From assembly GCF_010093595.1 (NCBI RefSeq), contig NW_022985437.1, positions 2,858,321 through 2,922,320 of the forward strand: a stretch of DNA of 64,000 nucleotides, in the 5' to 3' direction. The position numbers and the translations under genes were made by a program. Within the stretch, counting starts at the first letter, position 1. Each line of letters begins with the position of its first letter. A model generated the notes under the pieces. It was not told the origin of the DNA, searched no databases, and was given only the letters and a program-made list of their open reading frames with translations. Shown one piece after another: positions 44,702 through 55,277 of the stretch. This stretch comes from Mytilinidion resinicola (lineage: Eukaryota > Ascomycota > Dothideomycetes > Mytilinidiales > Mytilinidiaceae).

Positions 44702-45677
44702 TCAATTCTCAACTTCCAATTTCTTGTCTCCTTTCCCTACCTCTTCCAGCAACGACACCCCATTACAGTCATCCTTACAATCCACCTCCAAAGCGATAAT
44801 TCGGATGACTCCTGCAGCACCTCCGCAAGCGATAGCTACTACAAGGACAACAATCATCCTCAGCCAACTGCGCGACTCTAACCCTCCTCCCCCAAATGCA
44901 GCTTTGCCGCATCCACAAGCATGCTCTGCCGCATCATAGCCACGAACGCAACAGCGTTTCCCCGCGTCGGCGTCTCCGGGTCCGTCTTGTACCACAATCT
45001 CGTGTGGACCTCCAAGAAATCATGCGTTGCTCTCACGTGCCTATCCCCCGCTCGCTCACCAGGGGGGTGCCATTCGTATTCCCGCCCTCCGTCTGGTCTT
45101 AGGCGTGCTGTGGGCACGTGGCCGTAGAATGTCACGCCCAAGTAGTGCAGCGACATTTTGCGGCGGAGGATGAACTCGAATAGCTCGCTCCTGCATGGTG
45201 CGGTTATGTGGATTCTGTGGATCATGTTTCTGACGACTTGCCAAGGGCGATCGCGGAAGAAGGCCAAGGGTACGCCCAAACATGCTTCTGGATCGCCAGG
45301 GCTTGTGTCGAAGCGGAACTCGTTCTGGCTGTAGAAGATCCGGCGAGCTTCGTCGCGGAGCAGGCGATTGACGAGGAACAGGTTGACTTTATACGAGTCT
45401 TCGTGCTTATTGTATGGATGTGCACGGATGTAGGTCTTTCTGTCGCCGTTGGGTCCCCATCTAGCCCGAAGTTAGGATTCGGATGGCTTTCTTGATGTGG
45501 ATGTGATGCGTATCTCGTTTCTGACGAGTGCGGCCTCGTAGATTTGGTTGCGCAGCTCACCAGGCAATGCGAGGAAGGGAAATTCGCCCATCCCGTCATG
45601 TGGCAGTCTTGGATGTAGTGCTCCATCTTCTTCTGCATGTCCCACCCCTCTGATTCTGATTGCATGAGCCACTTCAT
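44702..45677 (-). pseudogene. 2EXR-type protein, unit L (TAA and frameshifts)
   Basis: The domain start MGEFPFLALPGELRNQIYEA is followed by LVRNEIRITSTSRKPSES, then TAA at 45472-45474. The frame continues LRARWGPNGDRKTY, YKVNLFLVNRLLRDEARRIF, CLGVPLAFFRDRPWQVVRNM and HYLGVTFYGHVP, to AAKLHLGEEG at 44878. Unit K has Gln where the TAA stands (ISQVRGTWGP against ES-stop-LRARWGP), so CAA to TAA explains it. The C-terminal tail (LEVDCKDDCNGVSLLEEVGK) lies in another frame at 44702-44790, so a further frameshift occurred. The N-terminal leader also changes frame just before FPFLALPG. The unit may have merged with the frame at 45709-46122 upstream. Confidence 0.75.
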
Positions 45678-45708
45678 AGGTCAGCCGACGGACGCAGCAC
45701 AGGCGGCG

Positions 45709-46122
45709 CTAGGGGGTGAGGTCAGGTGAACATACATTAGCTTCGTCTATAATGTGCTGGTCGTACTCTGTTTTAGGACCACACCAGTATTTCATATAGG
45801 ACTCCCCTTCCGGTATGATCTTTACTTCCCGAGGATACATGGGCAGACTATCTAACCATTTCAGGAACCTCTTCTTCGGGATGTGAAGCTTTGGCTCGGA
45901 TATCTGGAGGTTTTCCGAGCCACGGACAGGAGAGGATTGTCGATCCCGTGGATGTTTGCGAAGAGTCATGACGGCGGTGATGTGAGTTCCTGACTGGATT
46001 CGGAATTTGAGTGGCCTGTTAGGAAGAGCCGGTGGGCCGCAAGCGGATTGATATAAGCCTTGGATAGCGTAGACGAATGCTCTTGTTATCGAAAGGTAGA
46101 GGAGGATAGTGAGAATTGGCAT
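45709..46122 (-). CDS. Hypothetical protein with N-terminal membrane segment
   Basis: ATG at 46122, about 137 aa. The first 28 residues (MPILTILLYLSITRAFVYAI...) look like a signal peptide or anchor. The rest is basic then mixed (KKRFLKWLDSLPMYPREVKI, IPEGESYMKYWCGPKTEYDQ). I do not recognise it. The frame is the same as the first frame of unit L, 37 bp downstream. A GTATGT donor sits at the DEAN codons near 45736, so the true gene could splice into sequence now read as the leader of unit L (WLMQSESEGWDMQKKMEHYI). It lies inside what is spacer in the other units, so it may be an inserted gene. Confidence 0.4.
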   Translation of the reverse strand: MPILTILLYLSITRAFVYAIQGLYQSACGPPALPNRPLKFRIQSGTHITAVMTLRKHPRDRQSSPVRGSENLQISEPKLHIPKKRFLKWLDSLPMYPREVKIIPEGESYMKYWCGPKTEYDQHIIDEANVCSPDLTP

Positions 46123-46801
46123 TGCGTAGAAACTTGGATAAATTCCAGACTCGAGCGAAATTCTTCTCCACGGGCTCCTTTACGCTAGATACGTAAGTAA
46201 TTCAGTCCACGGAAAGCTTGCCATTCACGCTCTAAACTCAGAGATACATCGCAACGAGATACAGTCGTCCTACAGCTCGTCATAAATGATCCAGCTGTAG
46301 TACAGCAAGATTCCGGGCGTTTTGCGATTCACCGAAGAACTACATCCTCCACCGGCTCCTCCTTACCCTACGCATTCTCACGCATCTTCTCAATAGATTT
46401 TCTCTGCCACGTCTCCGTCTTCTTCTGTACAAGCAGCAAATGGAAGAAACACCACAGCCTTGGCGTATGAACCTCATGCTTGGACCTAGAGACGTCGGCC
46501 TATTATCCTAATGAGGATTTATCGATGATGGAGACAGCAATATCGCATGGTGTAGTGCGGAGAGAGGGAGAGACGAGGGTTTGACATGTGAACAGAAAAG
46601 AACGACACAAGATTGCGAGATGGGAACATGCTTAAATGCTATTTTTGGACAATGAAAAAGTATTTACAGGTTTTGATGGATGAAGTTGAGGTTGATGGCG
46701 GGGCCTAAAAGTTGGTGTTTTGGCCCCCATTTGGTTTGGCCACCGCTGCCGGGATGATGCGCTCCTGCTCCCTGGCATCTTTAACACCGCAACCCCTTCC
46801 A
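46123..46801. other. Intergenic, no gene recognised
   Basis: Includes a diverged copy of the tandem-unit flank near 46340-46450. No other feature. Confidence 0.5.
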
Positions 46802-47258
46802 TCACAGCAACAGAGCCGCTGCAGTGTTCACAACCGCCATTGACCCCTCCCAGACGGCAGTGCCCATCTCCCCATCGGCACAGAACAGCGCTGCCGCCAG
46901 GCCTCGCAGCGGCACCGACGCCAGCATGAATGTTCGACGATTGGCAGCCGAAGCCTGCGCCGCGACGATGTAGCCAACGCCTAGGGAAAGCGAGAGAATA
47001 CTGCTGTTCTGTCAGAGATACTATCCTGCGCTGGGGATTGGCTGGATTCATTGAGGCGCATTAGGGTTGAGATGATGAATGCGAGACACTGCAGACCACC
47101 GCGGACAATACAAGGGGAGGCTACCTGATCAGATGGAGGGCGACTTTTGGCGTCCCTGGAACCGCGACTGTCTCCGGGGCCACAAGATTCACGATCCCAT
47201 TGAGTAGGATTGGGACGCTCTGCACATAGAGGAGTGCTGATGTGGTGAGGGCGGGCAT
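46802..47258 (-). CDS. Small membrane protein, possibly DUF4267-like
   Basis: ATG at 47258 opens MPALTTSALLYVQSVPILLN, a hydrophobic helix, then VNLVAPETVAVPGTPKVALH. The C-terminal part (46802-47000) reads SLGVGYIVAAQASAANRRTF, MLASVPLRGLAAALFCADGE, WEGSMAVVNTAAALLL, giving two more helices. Joining 47125-47258 to 46802-47000 (GTAGCC donor, GCAG acceptor, 124-nt intron) keeps frame and gives about 110 aa. Between them lies a further helix-like piece in a different frame (GGLQCLAFIISTLMRLNE) that relatives would include, so there may be another exon or a small indel. The pattern (PETVA, G-P-x-A-LH, then RG) resembles DUF4267 small integral membrane proteins. No functional claim is possible. 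Confidence 0.5.
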
Positions 47259-47465
47259 TTTGGCAGAGTCTGGAGGGAAGCAGCTCAAGGTTCAAGAACT
47301 CGACGAAAGATTAATGCGGTACAACAGGACTAATTCAGCCCTTTTGTCGACTTCCCCACGAATTTCAGTCCGTTTTTGTCATTATCGCGTCCGATCAAGC
47401 CCGATCTTGCTGGTTTAGCAAGTCACGAGGTTTGCGAGTCACCGTCAGCCTCACCTACCGTATTC

Positions 47466-47656
47466 TTTAAGATATCCCAAACGCCACTCTTGGCACGATA
47501 ATGTAATCTTACGTATTCGAGCGTATCAGGTCGCCCCTATCGACCTAATGTGTGCGCCCGTCGGCGCCTGGCAACTCAAATTCGGACCCACTACTACGCT
47601 GATGGGTTTAGGGCATCTGCCAGCGTGCCAAGAGTGGCGTTTGTATATTCTTAGAG
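47466..47656. mobile_element. MITE with 20-bp perfect inverted ends
   Basis: caaacgccactcttggcacg at 47478-47497 is the exact complement of 47624-47643. Imperfect pairing extends outward by about 12 bp on each side (tttaagatatcc against the complement tctaagaatata). There is no coding capacity; length is about 166-190 bp. The superfamily cannot be set because no clear target duplication is visible. Confidence 0.75.
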
Positions 47657-49179
47657 AATAACTACGGTTGATTACTTATCCAGCACCGCTAACTAGCCAT
47701 GCTCCCTAAGAGTCATTCATTGGTCGAGGCAGCTGACATGCAGCTCTTTGCAGATTCCCGAGCGTCCTAGCGTGCAGCTTACATGCCAAGCTTCTGCTTG
47801 CTGCTGTCAATCCTACAAGGTCCCCACCCTTCCGAATAGCTTCACAGACAAGTCTCATTGAGCATATTTTTGCGCTCGTTGTAAGAATATTACCGCCGGC
47901 CTCGTTCTTGACCTGCAGAGTCGAGATATATAAAGTTTGAAGCACGCCCGGCGGCAAACCAAAGGCGCAGACTCTTGAACTCCAACACCACCAACTTTGT
48001 TTCAAAACGGACGCATGCTCTTCCGCATGCTCAGCCTGAACAACACCAGCTGCCTTGTTTCAACATACAACCAAATACAACCTTCATATTTTTATAGCAA
48101 CACGCAGCCTGGTGACGACGACGCTGGAGGCCTCAGTTGGTCGTCGTTGCCGTGGCGGCCTTGAAAATGTCTGAACTCTTCGAGGATATTTCGACCCGAA
48201 CAGAAACACCGTCCACCGGAGACGTCTAATACTCTCATGGGGACAATGATTTGAGATACAGAGACATTTCCCCGCATCGCCTTGGTACCGTTGGCAGCAC
48301 GCCTCAGCTTGGCAAAGCTATTAATAGCACACCCTTCTCTCGCGGCTATTCCGAGGTCCTGACCAAGCACGTCGAAATAAATTTTCACGGCCTAGCTGAC
48401 AGAGGCCCATCCATACGCCAGCTACCAGTACCTTTATGTTCATTACCATGACCAAGATCGCTTTACACCGACTGAGTCGTGGGCTGTGGTTTTCAGCCTT
48501 CAACGATTTCCCTGGTACCTGCTGCGGCACAGATGGCGCCAGCAACAGTCCAAGCTCTCCGGTGCTGAAGCCGTACAACTGTATCAGACCGGAATTTCAT
48601 ACCGCCTGTCGCTGATGCTATTCGGGTACGCGCGAGTTACTGCACACGAAAAGCCATCCCGCTCGTGGCTGAGTTCCCAACTGACAGCCGCCGCCCGCTG
48701 CCACCACTGCCCCGGGAACACCGTTTCAAACCTAGTGGCTGATGGTTTCCAGCGGGACGTCAGCACACAATTTCCACACTCTAATTCAAGGTGCTGATGC
48801 TGCGCAGGCTGTGCGCCTTGGTGAACCCTATTCAGGCAAACACACCACGGGTGCGCAGCACATTCTCACTCCCTTCTAAGCCGCCATCCGGCTTAGGCCC
48901 TTTGCGGAGCACGCTTCCAGACCGCATTTCTCGGAAACATGAGAGCAGAGAGGCACAGCTGACATGTAGAGAGGTTGTATAAAGGAAAGGTAGAAGTCGC
49001 GGCATTCAAATCCATCATCTCATCATCACTCACCACCACAACCACCCTCAATCCATTTCTTCCCTTTTCGGTCGTCTTTTATTTCTTTGATTCCCTTGAT
49101 TTCATTCGTACATCAGGACTCCCATCAGCCTTCCAATCAACTAAACCCCAGAAAACCCAACCCAATCCAATCACTCAAA
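47657..49179. other. Intergenic and cupredoxin promoter
   Basis: Short frames only until the CT-rich leader (about 48980-49179) of the cupredoxin gene. Confidence 0.5.
48978..48983 (+). promoter_or_regulatory. TATA box of the cupredoxin gene
   Basis: tataaa about 200 bp upstream of the ATG at 49180, followed by a pyrimidine-rich leader typical of highly expressed fungal genes. Confidence 0.45.
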
Positions 49180-49746
49180 ATGGTCTCCTTCACCACCATC
49201 GCCCTCCTCGGCGCCTTCACCCTTGCCTCCGCCCTCCCCACCGCTACCACCCCGCAAGCCGCCTCGCCCGCCCTCGCCCGCCGCTCCGGCGCGACGCACC
49301 GCGTCGAGGCCGGCTTCGCGGGCACGCTGCGCTTCGAGCCCGAGAACATCGTCGCCGAGATCGGCGACCTGGTCGAGGTGCACTTCGCGCCGGCCAACCA
49401 CTCGTTCGCTCAGTCGTCCTTCGCCAAGCCCTGCGTGCCCATCGACGACAACGCCATCTTCAGCGGCTTCCAGCCCGCGACCAAGGGCGTGCAGGCTGAG
49501 GCGCCGAACGCGTTCACCATCGAGATCACGGATAAGCTGCCCAAGTGGTTCTATTGCTCGCAGACGAAGGGGAATCATTGCCAGATGGGGATGAGCCTTG
49601 TGATCAACCAGAACTTCGACGGCGGTGCTACCCTTGCGCAATACAAGAAGATGGCGGCGTGGACGGGGGTGTCGGTTTCGCCGCCTAAGCCCGGTAACGG
49701 TGGGACGCTTGCGCCGCCGAGCATGCCGTTCAACGGGAAGGCATAA
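49180..49746 (+). CDS. Secreted cupredoxin, 188 aa
   Basis: ATG at 49180; signal peptide MVSFTTIALLGAFTLASALP; short propeptide with a dibasic ARR site; then one plastocyanin-like domain. Copper-ligand pattern: His in NHSFAQSSF, then Cys, His and Met in CSQTKGNHCQMGM, the His-Cys-His-Met set of blue copper proteins. Conserved Cys in FAKPCVPID probably pairs with the second Cys. Fungal relatives are extracellular serine-rich proteins; this copy is short, with a Pro/Gly tail and no clear GPI signal, so it is probably soluble. Strong GC-rich codon bias points to high expression. Single exon, intact. Confidence 0.9.
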   Translation: MVSFTTIALLGAFTLASALPTATTPQAASPALARRSGATHRVEAGFAGTLRFEPENIVAEIGDLVEVHFAPANHSFAQSSFAKPCVPIDDNAIFSGFQPATKGVQAEAPNAFTIEITDKLPKWFYCSQTKGNHCQMGMSLVINQNFDGGATLAQYKKMAAWTGVSVSPPKPGNGGTLAPPSMPFNGKA

Positions 49747-50818
49747 GCATCCATATCTAGGGCACAGGAAAGGAGCTATGATGGGTTTGAGCATTTGGAT
49801 TTTCTGCATTAGCGATGGTTTGATGGATGGCGTTCTGGATGGGTTTTACTCGCGGATTTGGGATTCTGAGTGTATTCGCTTCATGCCGACCTTCGCTTTT
49901 GATGTAATGGGTAATTGTAGGCGCTATTGCTACGAAACTTCTTGAACAGAATATACTGGCGCTTGACCAGGTTTTTATCACACGTACTATCCTCTACTAG
50001 TGGCGCTATAACTTCGAGAGATGCCTGAGAATTGAAATATCACGTGACGAATATACTTCGACCCTGGTGCTTTACTCTTTAACTAATATAGGTATTGTTT
50101 TTCTCTTTTAGGAGTTTAGTGAAGCTGGGCGAGTATATAGTTCAGCCTTGCGTGTGCCAACAATTGATTTCTCGTGGCCGCTATCGCGCGTGCGAGCATC
50201 CGAGGCTGCATACGCACTTAGGGGATATGCACTCGCAGTAAATGCCACCGCCTCCCAAGCTCCCCTGCTTGATTTAAACTCATTCTAGCATCATTGCTAC
50301 AAGGGTAACAAGAATAATAAGAAAGGAGACGATACAGACCCTATCAACCAAATCCTTGCGTTCCGTACGGCATGGGCTTTCCAACGCATGCTAGCCAGGC
50401 GCACGGGGGCGTCCGTAGAGCTTAACAGAGGATATACATTTCACACGATATAGTAGTTTCCCTGGGGTGGCTCATGAAGAAGGTAGTCTGCTCTTTAGAG
50501 CCACGCTTGAATCTAGGTTTTTCGAGAAGGCGTCGGCGGAATAGCGTGCCCACGGGACCGCGAGGGCCTTGGGACTGCTTTTCCCAGCCATACGACCTTG
50601 ATTGTTCCACTGGGAAAAGCGGAGATGGCTGGAAAGAGAAGGGCTTTTCGAAGCTGGAATAGACCAAGAATGCGCGTCTACACGACTACCTTCGCCGCCC
50701 TCCACGGATTCGTGTTCGCGCGGCGTCGGGGTGGTTCTTGCAGGTGGTGGTTCTTGCTGTGTGCGTGTTCTTCCATACTAACTCAACTTCCGCGAGATTA
50801 GCTACCGACACTTGCCGT
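49747..50818. other. Intergenic, no gene recognised
   Basis: Overlapping frames near 50422-50800 on both strands lack domains; none called. Confidence 0.45.
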
Positions 50819-51134
50819 CAGCGGGGTTAGTCAACCGGCAGATTGCAAATTCCAGGTCTGGATTGGATTAGACTGGCTGGATAAAAGTAGGGATTGGATT
50901 GGACTGGCCGCTTATAAGTATAGATGAATTAGCCGGATTAGTACGTATTTAACTAAAGCCCTAAACGGGGTATAAATTTATCCATTTTAGGCTAAGCGGG
51001 AGGCTTCTAGTGGTGGATTAGACGGATCAAGGATTAAAAGGGCCCAGATTGATTGATTGGATTGTTTTTAAGCATGTATTAACAATCCGGCCATCAATCT
51101 AATTGAGGATTGGCCGGTTTAACTAACCACGCTG
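50819..51134. mobile_element. hAT-type MITE, complete (316 bp)
   Basis: The left end cagcggggttagtcaaccgg and the complement of the right end cagcgtggttagttaaaccg form inverted termini starting with CAGCG. Flanking octamers cttgccgt (50811-50818) and cttgccga (51135-51142) differ at one base, an 8-bp target duplication diagnostic of hAT elements. The interior is rich in ggattgg/attgatt motifs with no open frame. A truncated relative begins at 32134. Confidence 0.88.
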
Positions 51135-51142
51135 CTTGCCGA

Positions 51143-52662
51143 GTTCCCTCTTGCAGGCATTTGCAGACGAATAGCCACCAAGCCTGCGCGTTTTCGGACT
51201 TCATCTACAGGCTCGTCTTTCGGGATGTTGGGTATCCACCTAGCACCGGAGTGGCAGCAATATGCCGTTTCAGTTATAGGAAAAGCGGACGGGTATGAGC
51301 AGCCTGATCGGGACGCTGGCGGGAGAGGAGCGGCGGGGGGTCTTCAACTACCGCGTTGACGATGGCTGGATGTGTAGCACGGGTGTTGGCTTGATAGGCG
51401 ATGAGCTTGGCGATACGGATCTTATGGGTATGGTGCTACGGCGGGGCTAGTGAGGCTTCGAGGCGACGCGAAGGAGATCGATTGATAGAGTTAGGACAAA
51501 GGAGGTTTGGTGTAGATACACGAGCCTGGAGGCTGTGGCGAGCCACTCAGCGGCGGCATGCAGGTTTGTATGCTAGTAGTAGTACGCCGTGAAGATTTCT
51601 TAGGGCTGGACCGCTTCGGCAGCCCCCATCGGTGTGCGTTCCTTTTCTATGGTAGCAGCGACGAGTCGAAGGGAGTTTTGGATGAATGTGAAGGACTCCA
51701 TCTCGCGGTTTGCACATACCTGAACGCCATAATCCCCATGCTGCAGCTCGTAATCGAGCTTTGCATTGCCATAATAACAGCAGATCTAATAACTCGACCA
51801 ACAAGGTTGCGCATAGAGTATCAGTGGATGGGGATAGCTGTGGATGCTGCTGGATTGCAGAAGATTGGGTTCCGGTCGGCGCTTGGAACGACTGTTGAGC
51901 TTGCTGAGCCTGTTGAATAGCCTGCCTAGTCGTCTCTGCGGCTGGAGGCGTGTTGATCGTATGCTTGTAATCCTTGGTTCTGTCGCCCAGAAAGGCGTTT
52001 TGCCGTGAGGTTTCCCAAACGCGTGTAAGCGGGAATAGAAAGGAAGCTGCATATACCATAGCTCTGGTAACAGCATCTCATTTAGCTCGACAGGGGCTGT
52101 TCCACTCCACTCAGCTGCTTCCTGGAGATTCAGAGCTGGTAAAGCACACGGGGATCATGCCAGGTAAATATGAGCACGAAAGGGATGTAATTGTCGCTGT
52201 TAACGAATGGGAATGCTATGGCCATGCAGATTAGGACACGGGCTGTTGTGGTGAAGATGACTTGAATGAGGCGGCGAGCAAACGAGGAGATATGAAACAG
52301 CATTGCCCAGAGTCCTCAAATGGGAGAAGGAAATTGACATAAGGCTTCTTTGTGCCTTTCAATGCTCGGGAGTAATAAATATACAGCGGTCTTGTCGCTG
52401 CGTGGGGCAATACGAGACGATTGCTGTACTCGAAAGGTCTGCTAAGGTGGTGTTGATCCTATATCTAGCAGGAGTGAAACGATGTAGTAAAGCAATAAAA
52501 AATAGGAAATGGCGTTAATTCGTTACGTCTTTACAACGGACGGTTGGGTGTGTACAGTCGCTTGGAGGAATCGCGATCAGATTGACTTTTATCGACATAC
52601 CCTCGCTAAATAGGTATTAAACAGCTCTCTAGGGTATCTAATGCTCCTCTTCCAATATCATT
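51143..52662. other. Intergenic, no gene recognised
   Basis: Frames at 51547-52059 (minus) and 51558-51920 (plus) overlap each other; the minus one has a Gln-rich stretch. No domain, no shared structure. Possibly a decayed membrane-protein gene, but I cannot support one. Confidence 0.4.
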
Positions 52663-53259
52663 TCATGAATCCCATGGGACAGGCTCTTTCAGATTATTTT
52701 CCAACACCTTGAACTTCCACAGCGGCCAAAATATCGCAACAAGCTTTCCAGTAATCAGGGCAAGGGGTACGGGTCCGATAATTCGTGAGTCTCTCGACAG
52801 TGTTTGGTTATCCCCGGCAACCCAACAATGGCCTGGGGGAACCTATGTTACTTCGTCAGCATCAATCCAGCTTCGCAACTTCCGCAGAGACCACACCTGC
52901 ACCATCCCAACACCTTCATCTCCCCCATCTACTCCAGGCGTACCAGCCAGAACGAAGTCTCCCGGCATTCCGACAACCCTCTTGACCCCACCGAAGCCTG
53001 GTAGCACCGGGTGTGTAAAGCTGATGATATCCCCGACTTTCACATCCTTGCCTCGCCGGTGCCGCTTCGAACATATCCAGTAGTCTCCTCGGACTGCCAG
53101 TGTGGGGTACATGCTCTCGCCGGTGGAGGTTCGGATGCTGTAGAAGTAGCCAAAGGTGATATGGGTGGCGAGGGCGACGTTGAAGGCGATGAAGGGGATG
53201 GGTCGGAGGAAGCCATTGAGGGCGCGAGGCGCAGCGCGGAGGCGTTGGAGGAGGGTCAT
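52663..53259 (-). CDS. IMP1: Mitochondrial inner membrane protease subunit 1
   Basis: Two exons: 52897-53259 and 52663-52842, intron 52843-52896 (54 nt, phase 0), 180 aa. A serine peptidase of family S26 (type I signal peptidase fold). The catalytic Ser lies in GESMYPTL, the general-base Lys in GGVKRVVGMPGD, and the GDN box in HCWVAGDNQTLSRDSR, which is only encoded once the intron is removed. One N-terminal transmembrane helix (PFIAFNVALATHITFGYFYSI) anchors it facing the intermembrane space. IMP1 cleaves sorting signals of inner-membrane and intermembrane-space proteins. Length and motif order fit the family. It is a conserved single-copy gene and shares a divergent intergenic region with the JmjC gene. 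Confidence 0.92.
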
Positions 53260-53784
53260 GATGGCGGCCTGCAGCTCCGATCACACATAGCTAGTAGTGG
53301 TAGCGATGAAGCAATGGAAGGCCTTGAAAGTGGTGATAGAGTCGTGGTGTTGAGGATTGAGAGTGAGACGGAGATCTCCGGCCCGGCAATTTGTTCCGCC
53401 GATCCGGTGCCTAACAAATCCGGCAGCGCTAGGAGAGGCGGCGAGCGTGATCGAACCTCACACCACCATCCTCTCCTCTACAGACTCCATATATATCCAC
53501 CGTTCTTCAAACCTGGCTGACGTCGTCAGGCTTGCCCCAGTGTGTCTACTCAACTTCTAGTTTTGTGGGCTGCCGACGACGTTAAGTGATTATGACGTTC
53601 AATGTGCCGAATATGGCGAAGCTTCCCGGTGCTGTAAGAGGTATACCCTCCAATTTCAGTACAATGCGCTCTACTCTCTATCAAATCCTTTCCTATTCCT
53701 CCAAATCTTGAATACTACGTTCGTTGCTATGCTGGTCGTACAACCGCAATTACCATTATCTAACCCGTCCAATCAGATCTTATC
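53260..53784. other. Divergent promoter region
   Basis: About 520 bp between IMP1 (minus) and the JmjC gene (plus). No gene seen. Confidence 0.5.
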
Positions 53785-55277
53785 GTGTCGTATCACGAGC
53801 TCAACTCCACAACCATCGATGAACTGCATGAAGAACCAAGCCCGCTGGAGTTCATGCGATATGTAGCTCGCAACCGGCCATTCGTAGTCCGGAAGGGCGC
53901 CGAGAGCTGGACGGCGCGGAAGGTCTGGAATGCGAAGTATCTGGTCGATGTCATGGGTCGGCAGCTTGTCAATGTCGCTGTCACTCCGCATGGGTGAGCT
54001 TTTCCTTCGCCGTGCCCTCATTTTGAGCAAATTTGCGGAGAATCGTCTCAATAGGCATTATGCTGATGTTTAGTGATTTTTTTAAGAAACGCAGACTCGG
54101 TCATTGAACTTGAGGATGACGGATTGCTATTTGTGAAGCCTTACGATACCGAAGAGCCATTCAACAAGGTCCTCGAGAAGATTCAAGAAAAAGAGCGCCA
54201 AGGGATAGATGGGCCAGGTAACTTTTTCGATCAATCTATCCGCAAGAATTTCCGGATGCCTCTCAAGTAACACTCATTTCAGGACCTACCAGATACGCCC
54301 AGACTCGTACGTTATTCCAGCATAACCTACCTGCTCGTTGTCTTGGCTTATCCTCGTAGAAAACGACAATCTCCGAAATGAGTACATGCCACTATTCTCC
54401 GACCTCCCGAAGGACATACCATTCGCCCGAATCGCGTTGGAAAAATCTCCGGACGCCATCAACCTCTGGCTAGGTACAATCTCTTTCCTTACAGGACACT
54501 AGCTTGCGCACATTCGTTTGCTACCGCTTAGAGTGCCCCCATAGATCTTCACAAAAGAGTAACGTCAAGTCGCATGCAGCGGAGTCTAGGCTGTCTCTTG
54601 GCTATCTAGTCTCCTTGGATTAATTACTTTACTAAGATTCTCAGGCAACTCTTGTAGTATCACTGCACTCCACAAAGATAACTACGAAAACATCTACGTG
54701 CAGGTCCTCGGCGAAAAGCACTTCACGCTCCTCCCTCCGATCGAGTGCGCATGCGTCAACGAGCAGCTCATCCCAGCTGCCACCTATCAGCCTCGAGAAC
54801 CCGCCACCCCCGAATCCCCCCGCTCACCATCCGCAGCCTCCGACAACTCCATGTCTTCTTCACAAGTTCGCCCAGCTATGACGCACGATGAAGTTCTGGA
54901 TGACCTCGTCGTGTGTCTCGATGAACCGGAGGAAAACGTGCCGTTCGCAACTTGGGATCCCGATGTTCCAAGTCAACGCGCCACGCCGTTCTCGCAGTAC
55001 TCTAGGGCTATGCGGGTCACGTTGAACGAGGGCGATATGCTGTACCTGCCTGCGTTGTGGTATCACAAAGTGGCGCAGTCAGCGTCGTCTGAGGGCATCT
55101 GCTGTGCTGTTAACTACTGGTAAGCTCCCTTCGTTTCCCACGGTCGCAGCAGCTCACGTGACTAGGTATGACGTTGAATTCTCTGGTTCGTTCTGGCCGC
55201 TGTGCTCACTAGCACGTGGTGTCGGACTCCTGACGCTGGGAAGGGATCCTCGCGATGGAGAGGAAGATGACGGCTAA
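53785..55277 (+). CDS. JmjC/cupin-8 protein, JMJD7-like
   Basis: Six exons, all GT-AG: about 53785-53993, 54087-54217, 54283-54306, 54360-54473, 54655-55119 and 55166-55277. N-terminal part: SYHELNSTTIDELHEEPSPL, EFMRYVARNRPFVVRKGAES. The cupin core begins with NSCSITALHKDNYENIYVQV, in which H-x-D supplies two Fe(II) ligands. The distal His is in LPALWYHKVAQS. This order matches JMJD7-type 2-oxoglutarate oxygenases, which hydroxylate lysine in DRG GTPases in animals and were earlier annotated as a phospholipase A2 region. No in-frame ATG precedes the conserved start: a TAA lies shortly upstream (about 53760), and the first frame codon usable is GTG. A short upstream exon or non-ATG start is needed. 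A Pro/Ser-rich insertion (about 54790-54860) is not part of the core. Confidence 0.88.

Larger units (their letters stand above)
38471..45680. repeat. Tandem array of about 1.6-kb gene units
   Basis: Four 2EXR-type pseudogenes on the minus strand start at 40606, 42201, 44088 and about 45670, steps of 1.6-1.9 kb; the K step is longer because of the MITE. A fifth N-terminal remnant is at 38638. Non-coding flanks also match: acgcatcctcatgcaccttc (near 44333) and acgcattctcacgcatcttc (near 46370) precede two units. The array arose by local tandem duplication. Confidence 0.7.

Noticed and set aside
49171..49809. 212-codon minus-strand frame
   Set aside because: Antisense shadow of the GC-biased cupredoxin gene.
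51547..52059. 170-codon Gln-rich minus-strand frame and an overlapping plus-strand frame
   Set aside because: Neither has a domain or a plausible start; they exclude each other.
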